Below, piece by piece: positions 8,993 through 17,383 of a DNA stretch of 64,000 bases; the stretch's first letter is position 1; each line of letters opens with the position of its first letter. The stretch is from contig JANRKF010000033.1 of assembly GCA_033763575.1 (NCBI GenBank), positions 62,001-126,000 of the forward strand. Direction: 5' to 3'. A program made the translations under genes and the position numbers. The notes below the pieces were generated by a model, which saw nothing but the letters and a program-made list of their open reading frames with translations, made no database searches and was not told the DNA's origin. This DNA comes from JANRKF01 sp033763575. Lineage in GTDB: Bacteria > Pseudomonadota > Alphaproteobacteria > Rickettsiales > SXRF01.

Positions 8993-10246
8993 ATGAAAAT
9001 ACTGGTTCTCGGCTCCGGCCTGCTTGGGGTAACTTCCGCCTACGCGCTGGCAAAGCGCGGCTTCGACGTCACCGTCATCGACCGCAAGGCGACCAGCGGC
9101 GCGGAAACCAGCTTCGCCAATGGCGGCCAGCTCAGCTACAGCCACGCCGAACCATGGGCGAATCCGACCGTCACCCGCCACCTGCTCAAATTCATACTCG
9201 ACCCGAATTCGCCGCTGGTGCTGCGCCCACGCGCCGACCGCGCCATGATCAAATGGGGCCTCCAGTTCCTGCAAAACTGCTCGGAAAAACGCGCGCGGGT
9301 CAATTGCGTCAACATCCTGCGGCTGGGGCTTTACAGCCGGGAGGAAATGGCAACACTGCGAGCCGATACGGGCATCGCATTCGATTTTTCCGCACGCGGC
9401 ATCCTGCATGTGTTCGGCGACGACCAATCCTTCGACCACGCCAAGCACCATAACGAATTCCAGGCGCGTTTCGGCGGCGACGAACGGGTGCTCACCACCG
9501 AAGAAGTATTCGCGCTGGAACCGGCGCTCGCCCACACCGAACGAACCATCATCGGCGGCATCCACGCCCACATGGACGAATCCGGCGACGCCTATATGTT
9601 CTGCAACGCGCTCGAAGCCCATATCCGCGAAAAATTCGGCGTGAAATTCCTCCACGGCGTCACCATCCAATCCATGAAAACCGAAGGCAACCGCATCGCC
9701 GCCGTCTCCACCGACCAGGGCGACATGACCGCCGATGGCTTCGTGATGGCGATGGGCTCCTACAGCCCGCTGCTGCTGAAACCCATCGGCATCGACCTGC
9801 CGATCTACCCGATGAAGGGCTATTCCATCACCCTGCCCGCCAACGAATACTGCCCGAATATGAGCCTCACCGACGGCACCTTCAAAATCGTCTATAGCCG
9901 CCTGGGCGACCGCCTGCGTATCGCGGGAACGGCGGAGTTCGCAGGCCATAACGACAAAGTCCGCGAACGCCGCATCACCCCGATCATCAAAGCGGCACGC
10001 GGGCTCTTGCCCAAAGCCGATTGGAACGCCGACATCAGCCGCTGGGCCTGTCTGCGCCCCTCCACGCCCGACGGCCCGCCGATCATCGGCAAGACCCCGT
10101 ATTTCAACCTGTTCCTCAATACCGGACACGGCACGCTGGGCTGGACACAGGCGGCAGGCAGCGCTACACTGCTCGCCGACATCATGGAAAATAAACCGCC
10201 CGCCATCATCACCGCCGGGCTGACGCTGGAGCGCTACCTGTCATGA
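8993..10246 (+). CDS. dadA: D-amino acid dehydrogenase, small subunit
   Basis: FAD-dependent enzyme that oxidatively deaminates D-amino acids (classically D-alanine) and passes electrons to the respiratory chain. The 417-residue protein starts MKILVLGSGLLGVTSAYALA, a textbook Rossmann GxGxxG, followed by VTVIDR and the DadA-type ETSFANGGQLSYS. The C-terminal part contains LRPSTPDGPPIIGKT and NTGHGTLGWTQAAGS, which are conserved in DadA. The ATG at 8993 fits the family N-terminus; in-frame starts at 8942 and 8954 would add an uncharacteristic leader. It overlaps the next gene by ATGA. Confidence 0.93.
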   Translation: MKILVLGSGLLGVTSAYALAKRGFDVTVIDRKATSGAETSFANGGQLSYSHAEPWANPTVTRHLLKFILDPNSPLVLRPRADRAMIKWGLQFLQNCSEKRARVNCVNILRLGLYSREEMATLRADTGIAFDFSARGILHVFGDDQSFDHAKHHNEFQARFGGDERVLTTEEVFALEPALAHTERTIIGGIHAHMDESGDAYMFCNALEAHIREKFGVKFLHGVTIQSMKTEGNRIAAVSTDQGDMTADGFVMAMGSYSPLLLKPIGIDLPIYPMKGYSITLPANEYCPNMSLTDGTFKIVYSRLGDRLRIAGTAEFAGHNDKVRERRITPIIKAARGLLPKADWNADISRWACLRPSTPDGPPIIGKTPYFNLFLNTGHGTLGWTQAAGSATLLADIMENKPPAIITAGLTLERYLS

Positions 10247-10881
10247 ATCTTAAACCGTTATTGTATGACTGGGCGGGCGCAAACGAAGTGCTTTTTCTCG
10301 CCATCAACAGCATTCGCGGCCCGCAATATGATCGTTTCATGCAGGCCATTTCATGGATCGGGGAGCATGAGCACTTCCCCTATTATTTCGCTGCGGTTTT
10401 TGCCTTCGCCGCCCTCTCTCTACTACTCAAAACCATGCGCGGCCAACGCGGCAAGTGGTTTTACATGACGAGCTGGCTGGGCGTGCTACTGGTGCTGGGC
10501 GTGGGCTACGCCGCCACCGGCGCCGTCACCAACACGCTCAAAGATTATTTCGCTTACCCGCGCCCCTATGTCGCGCTGGTGAATACGCATCAGGTGCATA
10601 AACTCGAAGCCACCGAACCGCGTGACGATTTCCGGAGCTTCCCCAGCGGCCATGTCGTCTTCACCACGCTCATGGTGATGGCGCTGACACCGATGCTCAG
10701 CGGCCTGCTCGCCTGGGGCGGCGTCGCGCTTATCGCGCTCATGGCGTGGTCGCGCCTCTCGCTTGGCATGCATTTCCCGGCGGACGTCATCGCCAGCATC
10801 CTCATCGCCGCGCCGCTTATCTCCGGATTGCGATGGGCGATCTACACGCTGCTGCGCAAGTTTTTTAACATCAAATGTTAG
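10243..10881 (+). CDS. PAP2-family membrane phosphatase
   Basis: Membrane phosphatase of the PAP2 / lipid phosphate phosphatase family. All three catalytic motifs are present: KDYFAYPRP (about 100-108), SFPSGH (about 129-134) and SRLSLGMHFPADV (about 169-181). Five to six hydrophobic helices surround them, placing the active site on the periplasmic side. Likely substrates are undecaprenyl diphosphate, phosphatidylglycerophosphate or lipid A phosphate; the sequence does not distinguish them. It is translationally coupled to dadA, an unusual partner. Confidence 0.9.
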   Translation: MNLKPLLYDWAGANEVLFLAINSIRGPQYDRFMQAISWIGEHEHFPYYFAAVFAFAALSLLLKTMRGQRGKWFYMTSWLGVLLVLGVGYAATGAVTNTLKDYFAYPRPYVALVNTHQVHKLEATEPRDDFRSFPSGHVVFTTLMVMALTPMLSGLLAWGGVALIALMAWSRLSLGMHFPADVIASILIAAPLISGLRWAIYTLLRKFFNIKC

Positions 10882-10888
10882 TGGGCAA

Positions 10889-11809
10889 ATGTTAGCCGCC
10901 CTCACCCTGCCGGACGCGACGCCCTGCACGGTCTCGTATGAAACATGGGGAGAGGAAAACGCGCCGCGCACGCTGGTCTGCGTCCACGGCCTCACCCGCA
11001 ACGCCATGGATTTCGAGAAGCTGGCTCAAGCCGCGAGCGCGCAGGGATACCGGGTGATTGCGCCCGATATGCCGGGTCGCGGAAAAAGCCCAAACCTCGC
11101 CAATCCGCTGCTGTATAACAATGCCGTGAACGCCCAGCTCTGCCTGCAACTGCTCACCCGGCTCGGCGCACGTCAGGTCGATTGGGTCGGCACCTCGATG
11201 GGCGGCATCATCGCCATGCTGGTCGCCAACCAGGCCCCCGGCGTGATCCAGAAATTAGTGCTGAACGATGTCGGCTGCGTCGTGCCCGCCGCCTCGCTGA
11301 AACGCATCGGTGAATATGTCGGCAAATCCCTGCATTTCGCAAATTTCGCCGAAGCCGAGGCCGAACTCAAAAAACGCACGCAGTCTTTTTCTATTCCGGA
11401 TGCCGACTGGCCGCGCTTCGCCCACAACAGCATCACCGAAACGGCGGGCGGTTTCAAACTGGCCTATGACCCCGCCATCGCGCAGGGATTCGCAGCCATC
11501 GAACCCATGGCGGATATTCAACTGTGGGCATTATGGAAAGCGATGAAGCGCATTCCCACCCTGCTCATACGCGGCGAGAGGTCCGACCTTTTGCTGGAAG
11601 GAACCGCGGTGCAGATGCAGGCCACCCACCCCATGCTCACGCGCTATAACGTAGCGAACGCAGGCCACGCCCCGGCGCTGATGACAGATGCGGAAATCAG
11701 CGCGGTGCTGGAGTTCCTATACTCACCTCCCCCCTTGAGGGGGAGGAAGAAATTTCTTAGGCTTGCACTCTTCGCAAGGCTTAGAAATTTCAGGTGGGGG
11801 GATGCTTAA
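10889..11809 (+). CDS. Alpha/beta-fold hydrolase with repeat-derived tail
   Basis: Soluble alpha/beta hydrolase of 306 residues. VHGLTRN (about 32-38) is the oxyanion region, GTSMGG carries the nucleophile Ser103, the acid is probably the Asp in RGERSD, and the His is in NAGHAPAL. The ATG at 10889 lies 7 bases after the PAP2 stop. The natural domain ends around AVLEFL; the last 28 or so residues (from about 279) are encoded by a palindromic repeat, giving a basic Arg/Leu/Phe tail. The substrate is unknown. Confidence 0.88.
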   Translation: MLAALTLPDATPCTVSYETWGEENAPRTLVCVHGLTRNAMDFEKLAQAASAQGYRVIAPDMPGRGKSPNLANPLLYNNAVNAQLCLQLLTRLGARQVDWVGTSMGGIIAMLVANQAPGVIQKLVLNDVGCVVPAASLKRIGEYVGKSLHFANFAEAEAELKKRTQSFSIPDADWPRFAHNSITETAGGFKLAYDPAIAQGFAAIEPMADIQLWALWKAMKRIPTLLIRGERSDLLLEGTAVQMQATHPMLTRYNVANAGHAPALMTDAEISAVLEFLYSPPPLRGRKKFLRLALFARLRNFRWGDA

Positions 11810-11891
11810 AGAAACCCCTCTCCCGCTCGGCTAAGGATTTTATTGCATAAAACCCAAGCCTCACTGCCCTCTCCCTCAAGGGGAGAGGTAA
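11724..11891. repeat. Palindromic repeat pair (CTCCCCCTTGAGGGGG type)
   Basis: Two adjacent stem-forming units. The first (11724-11805) has CCTCCCCC/GGGGGAGG arms around CTTGA, a nested GAAATTTCT...AGAAATTTC inverted repeat, and ends in GGTGGGGGGATG, complementary to its start. The second (about 11814-11891) ends with CCTCTCCC-TCAA-GGGGAGAGG. The first unit encodes the C-terminus of the upstream hydrolase. A related unit lies inside queA. Confidence 0.8.
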
Positions 11892-11894
11892 GAA

Positions 11895-12716
11895 TCAAGG
11901 AGTTTTTATCTGCGCCTCCAGTAAGCTGCGAAGCTGTGTCGTTATCGTTTCGCTTTTCGCTGAAAACCCCAGCGGCACAATGGAAGAAACTCTGGTCACG
12001 AGCCCGCCGATATTGGTCATGAAAATCTCGGCGGCGGCGGCGAGGTCGGCAAGTGTGTAAATCCCTTGTCTTACTGGCAATGGCGAGAGTTCAATGATGC
12101 GTTCACGCACCGTGCCCGGCACGAACGGCAGCGACGATTCCGGCGTATAAAGCACATCGTTTTTCACCCAGAAAAGATTGCCCGACGCCGTTTCGCAGAC
12201 ATGGCCGTGCGCATCCAGAATCAACGCGTTATCGCAGGCATTGTCGCGTGCTTCCATCATGGCGAGCGTATAGAGCATCGCGCTGTTCACCTTGCACGGA
12301 ATGTGGAGCGATGCGCGGTGGCCGCTCACCCACAGCTTCACGCTGCCAAAGGCCGGAAAGGGCTTTTCCACCGTTTGTATAATGTAATAGGGCGCGCCCT
12401 CGCCCGGCATGTAACCGATCGCGCCGGGACCGTTCGCCCCACGCGAAACAATGACACGCACATAGCCGGACTGGCAATTATTTTTGGCGATGAGCGCGCA
12501 GCAATCCGCCTGCAGGCGAGAAATATCGAGCGCCATGCGGAAATAATCCAACCCGTTTCGCAGCCGCGTGAAATGCGCGGGCGCGTCCCACATCCGCCCG
12601 CCCGCCACCAGAATCGTCTCGAAAATACCGTCGCCGAAACGGAAAGAACGGTCGTCGGCGGTGACGAGCGGCGCATCGGCGGGGAGGTATTGCTTATTGA
12701 CGTAGATATACTGCAT
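11895..12716 (-). CDS. Class IV PLP-dependent aminotransferase / lyase
   Basis: Fold-type IV PLP enzyme of 273 residues, the family of branched-chain aminotransferase, D-amino acid transaminase and 4-amino-4-deoxychorismate lyase (PabC). Features are FRFGDGIFETI (about 25-35), the Schiff-base Lys142 in CKVNSAML, the PLP-anchoring Glu175 in CETASGNLFWV, and GTVRERI. The sequence alone does not decide between D-alanine transaminase and PabC; the D-amino acid dehydrogenase nearby slightly favours D-amino acid use. It is transcribed opposite to its neighbours and bounded by palindromic repeats on both sides. Confidence 0.85.
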   Translation of the reverse strand: MQYIYVNKQYLPADAPLVTADDRSFRFGDGIFETILVAGGRMWDAPAHFTRLRNGLDYFRMALDISRLQADCCALIAKNNCQSGYVRVIVSRGANGPGAIGYMPGEGAPYYIIQTVEKPFPAFGSVKLWVSGHRASLHIPCKVNSAMLYTLAMMEARDNACDNALILDAHGHVCETASGNLFWVKNDVLYTPESSLPFVPGTVRERIIELSPLPVRQGIYTLADLAAAAEIFMTNIGGLVTRVSSIVPLGFSAKSETITTQLRSLLEAQIKTP

Positions 12717-12735
12717 AATATAACGTTTCTACAGG

Positions 12736-12755
12736 ATTCCCGCCTTCGCGGGAAT
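12736..12755. repeat. Palindromic repeat, family A
   Basis: ATTCCCGCCTTCGCGGGAAT: 8-base perfect arms around CTTC, sitting 8 bases before the ccmC start. It is one copy of a short palindrome scattered through the window (13880, 21738, 39450, 39501, 41899, 41933, 44222, 44263). Confidence 0.85.
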
Positions 12756-12763
12756 GAGAAAAT

Positions 12764-13474
12764 ATGCATAAATTCGCCAATCCAACCCGATTCTTGAAAC
12801 TCGCCGACCGGCTGCTGCCATGGCTTGCTGCGGCAACCGCCCTGCTGCTGGCGCTTGGGCTGTGGCAGGCGCTTTTCGTTTCCCCGCCGGATTACCAGCA
12901 GGGCGAGGCCGTGCGGATCATGTATGTGCATGTGCCTGCGGCGTGGATGTCCATGGCGGTGTATTCGCTGATGGCCGCTGCCAGCGCCGCTTTCCTCATC
13001 TGGAGGCACCCGCTGGCCGACATCGCGGCACAGGCCGCTGCCCCACTGGGCGCGGCGTTCACGCTGATTACGCTCGCCACCGGATCGCTCTGGGGCAAAC
13101 CGATGTGGGGCACGTGGTGGGCGTGGGACGCCCGGCTGACCTCTGTGCTGGTGCTGTTTTTCCTCTATGTCGGGTATATCGCGCTGGCCGACAGCCTCGC
13201 CCACGATGAACGCGGCAAGAAAATCTGCGCGGTGCTGGCGCTGGTCGGCTTCGTGAATATCCCGGTCATCCGCTTCTCGGTGGAATGGTGGAACACGCTG
13301 CACCAGCCCGCCAGCATCATCCGCGAGGGCGGCGTTGCCATCGACCCGTCGATGCTGCTGCCCCTGTTCCTGATGGCCGGGGCCTTCCATCTCCTGTTCG
13401 CCACCTTGCTGCTCATCCGTATGAAAACCGCGCTTTTGCGGCAGAAAATAAGGCGCTTGCAATTTGACCTGTAG
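12764..13474 (+). CDS. ccmC: Heme exporter protein CcmC
   Basis: Inner-membrane protein of cytochrome c maturation system I that loads heme onto CcmE. The 236 residues form six hydrophobic helices. The periplasmic Trp-rich heme-handling motif WGTWWAWD is at 115-122, and the two likely heme-ligating histidines are His56 (MYVHVP) and His180 (NTLHQP), in positions matching the E. coli protein. No other ccm gene is adjacent here, although ccmC often sits beside ccmB and ccmD. A palindrome lies directly in its leader. Confidence 0.95.
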   Translation: MHKFANPTRFLKLADRLLPWLAAATALLLALGLWQALFVSPPDYQQGEAVRIMYVHVPAAWMSMAVYSLMAAASAAFLIWRHPLADIAAQAAAPLGAAFTLITLATGSLWGKPMWGTWWAWDARLTSVLVLFFLYVGYIALADSLAHDERGKKICAVLALVGFVNIPVIRFSVEWWNTLHQPASIIREGGVAIDPSMLLPLFLMAGAFHLLFATLLLIRMKTALLRQKIRRLQFDL

Positions 13475-13539
13475 TTTATTATACGCGGTCTGAACGAAAA
13501 TAATAAGGAGATCCCGCAGTAAATGCGGGATAGCAGAAC

Positions 13540-13878
13540 ATGACTTTTGTTGTTACCGACGCCTGTATCAAATGCAAATACACCGACTGCGTGGAAGTAT
13601 GCCCGGTCGATTGCTTCTATGAAGGCGAAAACATGCTCGTCATCAACCCCGACGAATGCATCGATTGCGGCGTATGCGAACCGGAATGCCCTGCCGAAGC
13701 CATCCACCCCGAATCGGACGACCTGCTCAAATGGGTCGAACAGAACCGCGAATATGCCGCGAAATGGCCCAATATCAGCAGCAAAAAAGCCCCGCCGCCC
13801 GATGCCGACGAGTTCAAAGGCGTCGCCGGAAAATTCGAGGCCCATTTCAGCGCCGCACCGGGCGAAGACACGAAATAG
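13540..13878 (+). CDS. fdxA: 7Fe-type ferredoxin FdxA
   Basis: Small cytosolic electron carrier of 112 residues with one [3Fe-4S] and one [4Fe-4S] cluster. Cysteines at about 9, 12, 17, 21, 25 and 40, 43, 46, 50 give the patterns CIKCKYTDCVEVCPVDC and CIDCGVCEPECP, typical of alphaproteobacterial FdxA. The C-terminal extension (KKAPPPDADEFKGVAGKFE) is also normal for the family. AAGGAG at about 13504-13509 lies well before the ATG and the leader between contains a small palindromic stretch. Confidence 0.96.
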   Translation: MTFVVTDACIKCKYTDCVEVCPVDCFYEGENMLVINPDECIDCGVCEPECPAEAIHPESDDLLKWVEQNREYAAKWPNISSKKAPPPDADEFKGVAGKFEAHFSAAPGEDTK

Positions 13879-13879
13879 C

Positions 13880-13905
13880 GTCATTCCTGCTTTCGTGAGA
13901 ATGAC
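13880..13905. repeat. Degenerate family A palindrome
   Basis: GTCATTC and GAATGAC arms around an imperfect CTGCTTTCGTGA centre, between fdxA and glnE. It is a decayed relative of the ATTCCCGC-type palindrome and may act as an mRNA hairpin between the genes. Confidence 0.6.
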
Positions 13906-13924
13906 AAGATAAGACGGGCGTGTT

Positions 13925-16696
13925 ATGTATTCATCCATGAACGCCCTGCTCGCACATTCCCCCTATCTCACACAGCTTGCCACCCGCTATCCCGACCTGA
14001 TGACACGCGCCTCCGGAGCTTCGGCGGGCGAGCTGGTGCGCGGCGAATGCTTTGCGCTGCCGGAGGAACCCGCCACCCAGCCTGAACTGATGAAAGCGCT
14101 GCGCGAGGCCAAGAACAAGCTGGCGCTGCTGGTGGCGCTGGCCGATATTCGCGGCGAATGGTCGCTGGAACAGGTGACCGGCGCGCTCTCCGATTTCGCC
14201 GACATGACGCTTTCGCATAGCCTCCGCTTCCTGTTGCGGGCCGCAGAAAAACGCGGCGAAATCACGCTCAGACACCCGGAAAACCCAAGCATTGAGAGCG
14301 GCATCATCATCCTCGGCATGGGCAAGCTCGGCGGGTTCGAGCTCAACTATTCCAGCGATATCGACCTGATTATTTTCTTTGAGGAGGAAACCCTCACCTA
14401 TACGGGACGCATCGGCGAGCAGAAATTCATGAACCGGCTGGCGCAGGACCTCGTCACCATCATGCAGGAGCGCACGCGTGACGGCTATGTCTTCCGCACC
14501 GACCTGCGGCTGCGGCCCGACCCGGCCTCCACCCCGCCAGCCATCGGCGTGCGGGCGGCGTATAATTATTATGAAAGCGTCGGCCAGAACTGGGAACGCG
14601 CCGCGATGATCAAAGCACGGCCCGTGGCGGGCGATATCGCGGCGGGCGAACGCTTCCTGCACGAGCTGACGCCTTATATCTGGCGGCGGAACCTCGATTT
14701 CGCCGCGATCAACGACATCCACTCCATCAAGCGGCAGATGGATGCCCGCACCGAGCGCATCATCGGCATGGCCGGACATAATATCAAGCTCGGCCTCGGC
14801 GGCATCCGCGAAATCGAGTTCTACACGCAAATCCACCAGCTCATCTGGGGCGGGCGCAAACCAAACTTACGCACACGCGGCACCTGCGAAACGCTGGGGG
14901 TGATGGTGGCGGAAGGATTGCTCGATGAGGCGACCCGGAAAACACTGGTCGACGCCTACCGTTTTTACCGCATGGTCGAACACCGCCTGCAGATGGTCGC
15001 CGACGAACAAACCCATACGATGCCGAGCGACGAAGCCGGGCTGGAAAATATCGCACGCTTTTGTGGATACAAAGAAATATCGTTATTTGAAGCGGAGTTG
15101 CTGGTTAAACTTCATGTTGTTCACGAAATATATTCCGGCTCGTTCAAGAGCGCGGAGGAGCTTGGCGATGCCGGCAATCTCGTCTTCACCGGGGTGAGCA
15201 GCGACCCGGAAACGGTCAAAACCCTGCAGCAGATGGGTTATAAACAAGCCGCCACCATCTGCGAAATCATCATGGGCTGGCACCACGGATCGAAACGCTG
15301 CACCCGCACCAAACGCGCCCGCGAATTGCTCACCGAACTCATGCCCGCCCTGCTCTCACGCCTCGCCGAAACCGCCAATCCCGATGCGGCATTCCTGAAG
15401 TTCGACGAATTCCTGACCGACCTGCCCTCCGCCATCCAGCTTTTCTCCCTGTTCCAGGCCAATAAAGAGCTGCTCGGCCTCATCGCCGATATTATGGGCA
15501 GCGCCCCCGCGCTCGCCGATACGCTGGCCAAATCGCCACAGCTGATCGAAAACGTGCTGTTTTCCGATTTTTACAAAGCGCTGCCGGATAAAACCCAGCT
15601 TGCGCAGCAGGCGCAGGAACGCATCGCTTTCGCACGCGATACGGAGGAAACGCTCGACTACCTCACCTATTTCAAGGGGGAACGGCAATTCCAGGCGGGC
15701 GTGCAATTCCTGCGCGGGATGCTCGATGCAAGGCAGCTCGGCCTTTTCATGACGCATCTCGCCGAGGCGGTCATCGCCGAAGTGTTCGGCGCCATACGCA
15801 GCGAATTTGAAAAAACCTACGGGCGCATCGAAGGCGCCGAATTCGCCATCATCGCGCTCGGAAAATGCGGCAGTTTTGAGATGACCTTCCACTCCGACCT
15901 CGACATGGTGTTTATCTACCGCGTGCCGGATTTCGAAACCGTCTCCGACGGTGAAAAAAGCTACAGCGCCAGCGTCTATTACAACCGCTTCGCGCAACGG
16001 CTGGTGAACGCGCTCTCGGCGCTCAACCGGGGCGGCCAGCTCTATGAAGTCGATACGCGCCTGCGCCCTTCCGGCAGGCAGGGCCTGCTCGCCGTGAGCG
16101 ATAAGGCGCTTTCCCATTATTTCAGCGAGCTGGCCTGGACCTTTGAGACGATGGCCTTTACCAAGGCACGTGCTGTGGTGGGCGACCGGGCGCTTGCAGC
16201 GTGGCTCGATGATTTCATCCGCACGCAAATCGAAAAACCGCGTGATGCCGGAAAATTAAAAACCGATGTGTATGACATGCGAAGGCGCATGGCCGAGGAG
16301 CACCAGAAAAAAACATTATGGGATTTGAAACATGTGCGCGGCGGACTGGTCGATATCGAATTCATCGCCCAGTATGTACTGCTGCTGCACGCGCCCACCC
16401 ACAAGCATATTCCAATCGGCAACAGCGAGGAAATCTTCAACTGGTGCCGCCAATATGGATTGCTGGAACCGGCGCGCATCGAACAGCTTCTTGCCGCCAG
16501 TCGATTCATGAACCACCTGTTCCACCTGCTGCGGCTCTGCACCGCCGGTAAAATGGACGAGGCCGAAGCGCCGCAGGGCCTTAAGAAGCTGTTGTATGAG
16601 TCGGTGGGAATGCCCGGCTTCGACGCGCTGAAAGAAAAACTTGCAGGGGTTGAACAAGGCGTCAAAGCAACCTATGATAGTATCGTTGGAAAGTAA
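13925..16696 (+). CDS. glnE: Glutamine synthetase adenylyltransferase/deadenylylase
   Basis: Bifunctional enzyme that adenylylates (inactivates) and deadenylylates glutamine synthetase in response to PII. Its 923 residues are close to the E. coli length. It has two nucleotidyltransferase domains: GMGKLGGFELNYSSDIDLI near residue 130 (deadenylylase half) and ALGKCGSFEMTFHSDLDM near residue 644 (adenylylase half), each with the paired catalytic Asp residues. The C-terminal helical GlnD/PII-uridylyltransferase-like region follows. An alternative start is Met5 of the same frame. Confidence 0.97.
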   Translation: MYSSMNALLAHSPYLTQLATRYPDLMTRASGASAGELVRGECFALPEEPATQPELMKALREAKNKLALLVALADIRGEWSLEQVTGALSDFADMTLSHSLRFLLRAAEKRGEITLRHPENPSIESGIIILGMGKLGGFELNYSSDIDLIIFFEEETLTYTGRIGEQKFMNRLAQDLVTIMQERTRDGYVFRTDLRLRPDPASTPPAIGVRAAYNYYESVGQNWERAAMIKARPVAGDIAAGERFLHELTPYIWRRNLDFAAINDIHSIKRQMDARTERIIGMAGHNIKLGLGGIREIEFYTQIHQLIWGGRKPNLRTRGTCETLGVMVAEGLLDEATRKTLVDAYRFYRMVEHRLQMVADEQTHTMPSDEAGLENIARFCGYKEISLFEAELLVKLHVVHEIYSGSFKSAEELGDAGNLVFTGVSSDPETVKTLQQMGYKQAATICEIIMGWHHGSKRCTRTKRARELLTELMPALLSRLAETANPDAAFLKFDEFLTDLPSAIQLFSLFQANKELLGLIADIMGSAPALADTLAKSPQLIENVLFSDFYKALPDKTQLAQQAQERIAFARDTEETLDYLTYFKGERQFQAGVQFLRGMLDARQLGLFMTHLAEAVIAEVFGAIRSEFEKTYGRIEGAEFAIIALGKCGSFEMTFHSDLDMVFIYRVPDFETVSDGEKSYSASVYYNRFAQRLVNALSALNRGGQLYEVDTRLRPSGRQGLLAVSDKALSHYFSELAWTFETMAFTKARAVVGDRALAAWLDDFIRTQIEKPRDAGKLKTDVYDMRRRMAEEHQKKTLWDLKHVRGGLVDIEFIAQYVLLLHAPTHKHIPIGNSEEIFNWCRQYGLLEPARIEQLLAASRFMNHLFHLLRLCTAGKMDEAEAPQGLKKLLYESVGMPGFDALKEKLAGVEQGVKATYDSIVGK

Positions 16697-16699
16697 CCG

Positions 16700-16774
16700 G
16701 TCATTGCGAGCGCATGCGAAGCAACCCAATCGATAAGATGGATTGCCGCGTCGCCTGCGGCTCCTCGCAATGAC
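16700..16774. repeat. Dispersed palindromic repeat, family B
   Basis: Begins GTCATTGCGAG and ends CTCGCAATGAC, with an internal GCAACCCAATC...GATGGATTGC pairing, so the whole 75 bases can fold as one long hairpin between glnE and bcp. Sister copies lie at 27419-27507, 43395-43471 and 52920-53016. Confidence 0.85.
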
Positions 16775-16791
16775 AATATTGGGAGAGTACC

Positions 16792-17286
16792 ATGACCACC
16801 ACCGCCGCCAAAGCCGCCGCACCTTCACTGAACCCCGGCGATAAAGCCCCCGCCTTCGACATGGAAGCGAGCAACGACACCCGCATGAGCCTTAGCGCGC
16901 TCGCCGGGAAAAATATCGTGCTGTATTTTTATCCGAAAGACGACACCCCCGGCTGCACCATCGAAGCCAAAGATTTCCGCGACCTGATGAAGGATTTCGA
17001 GAAAGCCAATACCGTCATCATCGGCGTGTCGAAAGACTCGGTCAAAAGCCACGACAAGTTCAAGGAAAAATATTGCCTGCCCTTCCCGCTCGGCTCCGAC
17101 GAGGACGGCAGCGTTTGCGAAGCCTACGGCGTGTGGGTGGAAAAAAGCATGTATGGTAAAAAATATATGGGCATCCAGCGCGCCACCTTCCTCATCGACG
17201 GCAAAGGCATCATCCGCAACGTCTGGCCGAAAGTATCGGTGGACGGCCACGCGAAGGAAGTATTAGAGGCGGCTAGAGCGTTGTAA
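16792..17286 (+). CDS. bcp: Bcp/PrxQ-type thiol peroxidase
   Basis: Cytosolic peroxiredoxin that reduces H2O2 and organic hydroperoxides using thioredoxin. The 164 residues contain the peroxidatic Cys55 in PKDDTPGCTIEAKDFRD. The resolving cysteine that E. coli Bcp has five residues later is absent (Lys/Asp-Phe here), so it either works as a 1-Cys enzyme or uses Cys95 (KYCLPF) or a later Cys. Downstream Arg and Phe residues (GIQRATFLID) match the family. A GGGAGAG ribosome site precedes the ATG. Confidence 0.94.
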   Translation: MTTTAAKAAAPSLNPGDKAPAFDMEASNDTRMSLSALAGKNIVLYFYPKDDTPGCTIEAKDFRDLMKDFEKANTVIIGVSKDSVKSHDKFKEKYCLPFPLGSDEDGSVCEAYGVWVEKSMYGKKYMGIQRATFLIDGKGIIRNVWPKVSVDGHAKEVLEAARAL

Positions 17287-17300
17287 TTTTAGTTGCCTCC

Positions 17301-17368
17301 GCGATTTCCTGCTGGAAATCGCATGAGGCGCGCTCAAGGCTGGCTCGGCGCTGCTCGCCTCTCATAAC
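17301..17368. repeat. Hairpin plus dispersed repeat, family D
   Basis: GCGATTTCC-TGCT-GGAAATCGC (17301-17322) is a perfect 9-bp hairpin. It runs into a segment, 17321-17368, that is the inverse of the sequence at 38516-38562 (shared core CTGGCTCGGCGCT and CTCGCCTCTCATAAC). It separates bcp from a convergent gene and may end transcription, although there is no clear T-run. Confidence 0.7.
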
Positions 17369-17383
17369 AGTTGTGTGAACGAT

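Noticed and set aside
8933..10129. 398-codon minus-strand frame opposite dadA
   Set aside because: Antisense shadow of dadA; no recognisable motif.
8942..10246. dadA starting at the TTG at 8942
   Set aside because: The extra 17 residues (containing GHHHK) are not part of the family; the ATG at 8993 gives the Rossmann strand at once.
17301..17322. Rho-independent terminator after bcp
   Set aside because: The 9-bp hairpin is good, but no T-run follows on either strand; listed only as part of a repeat.
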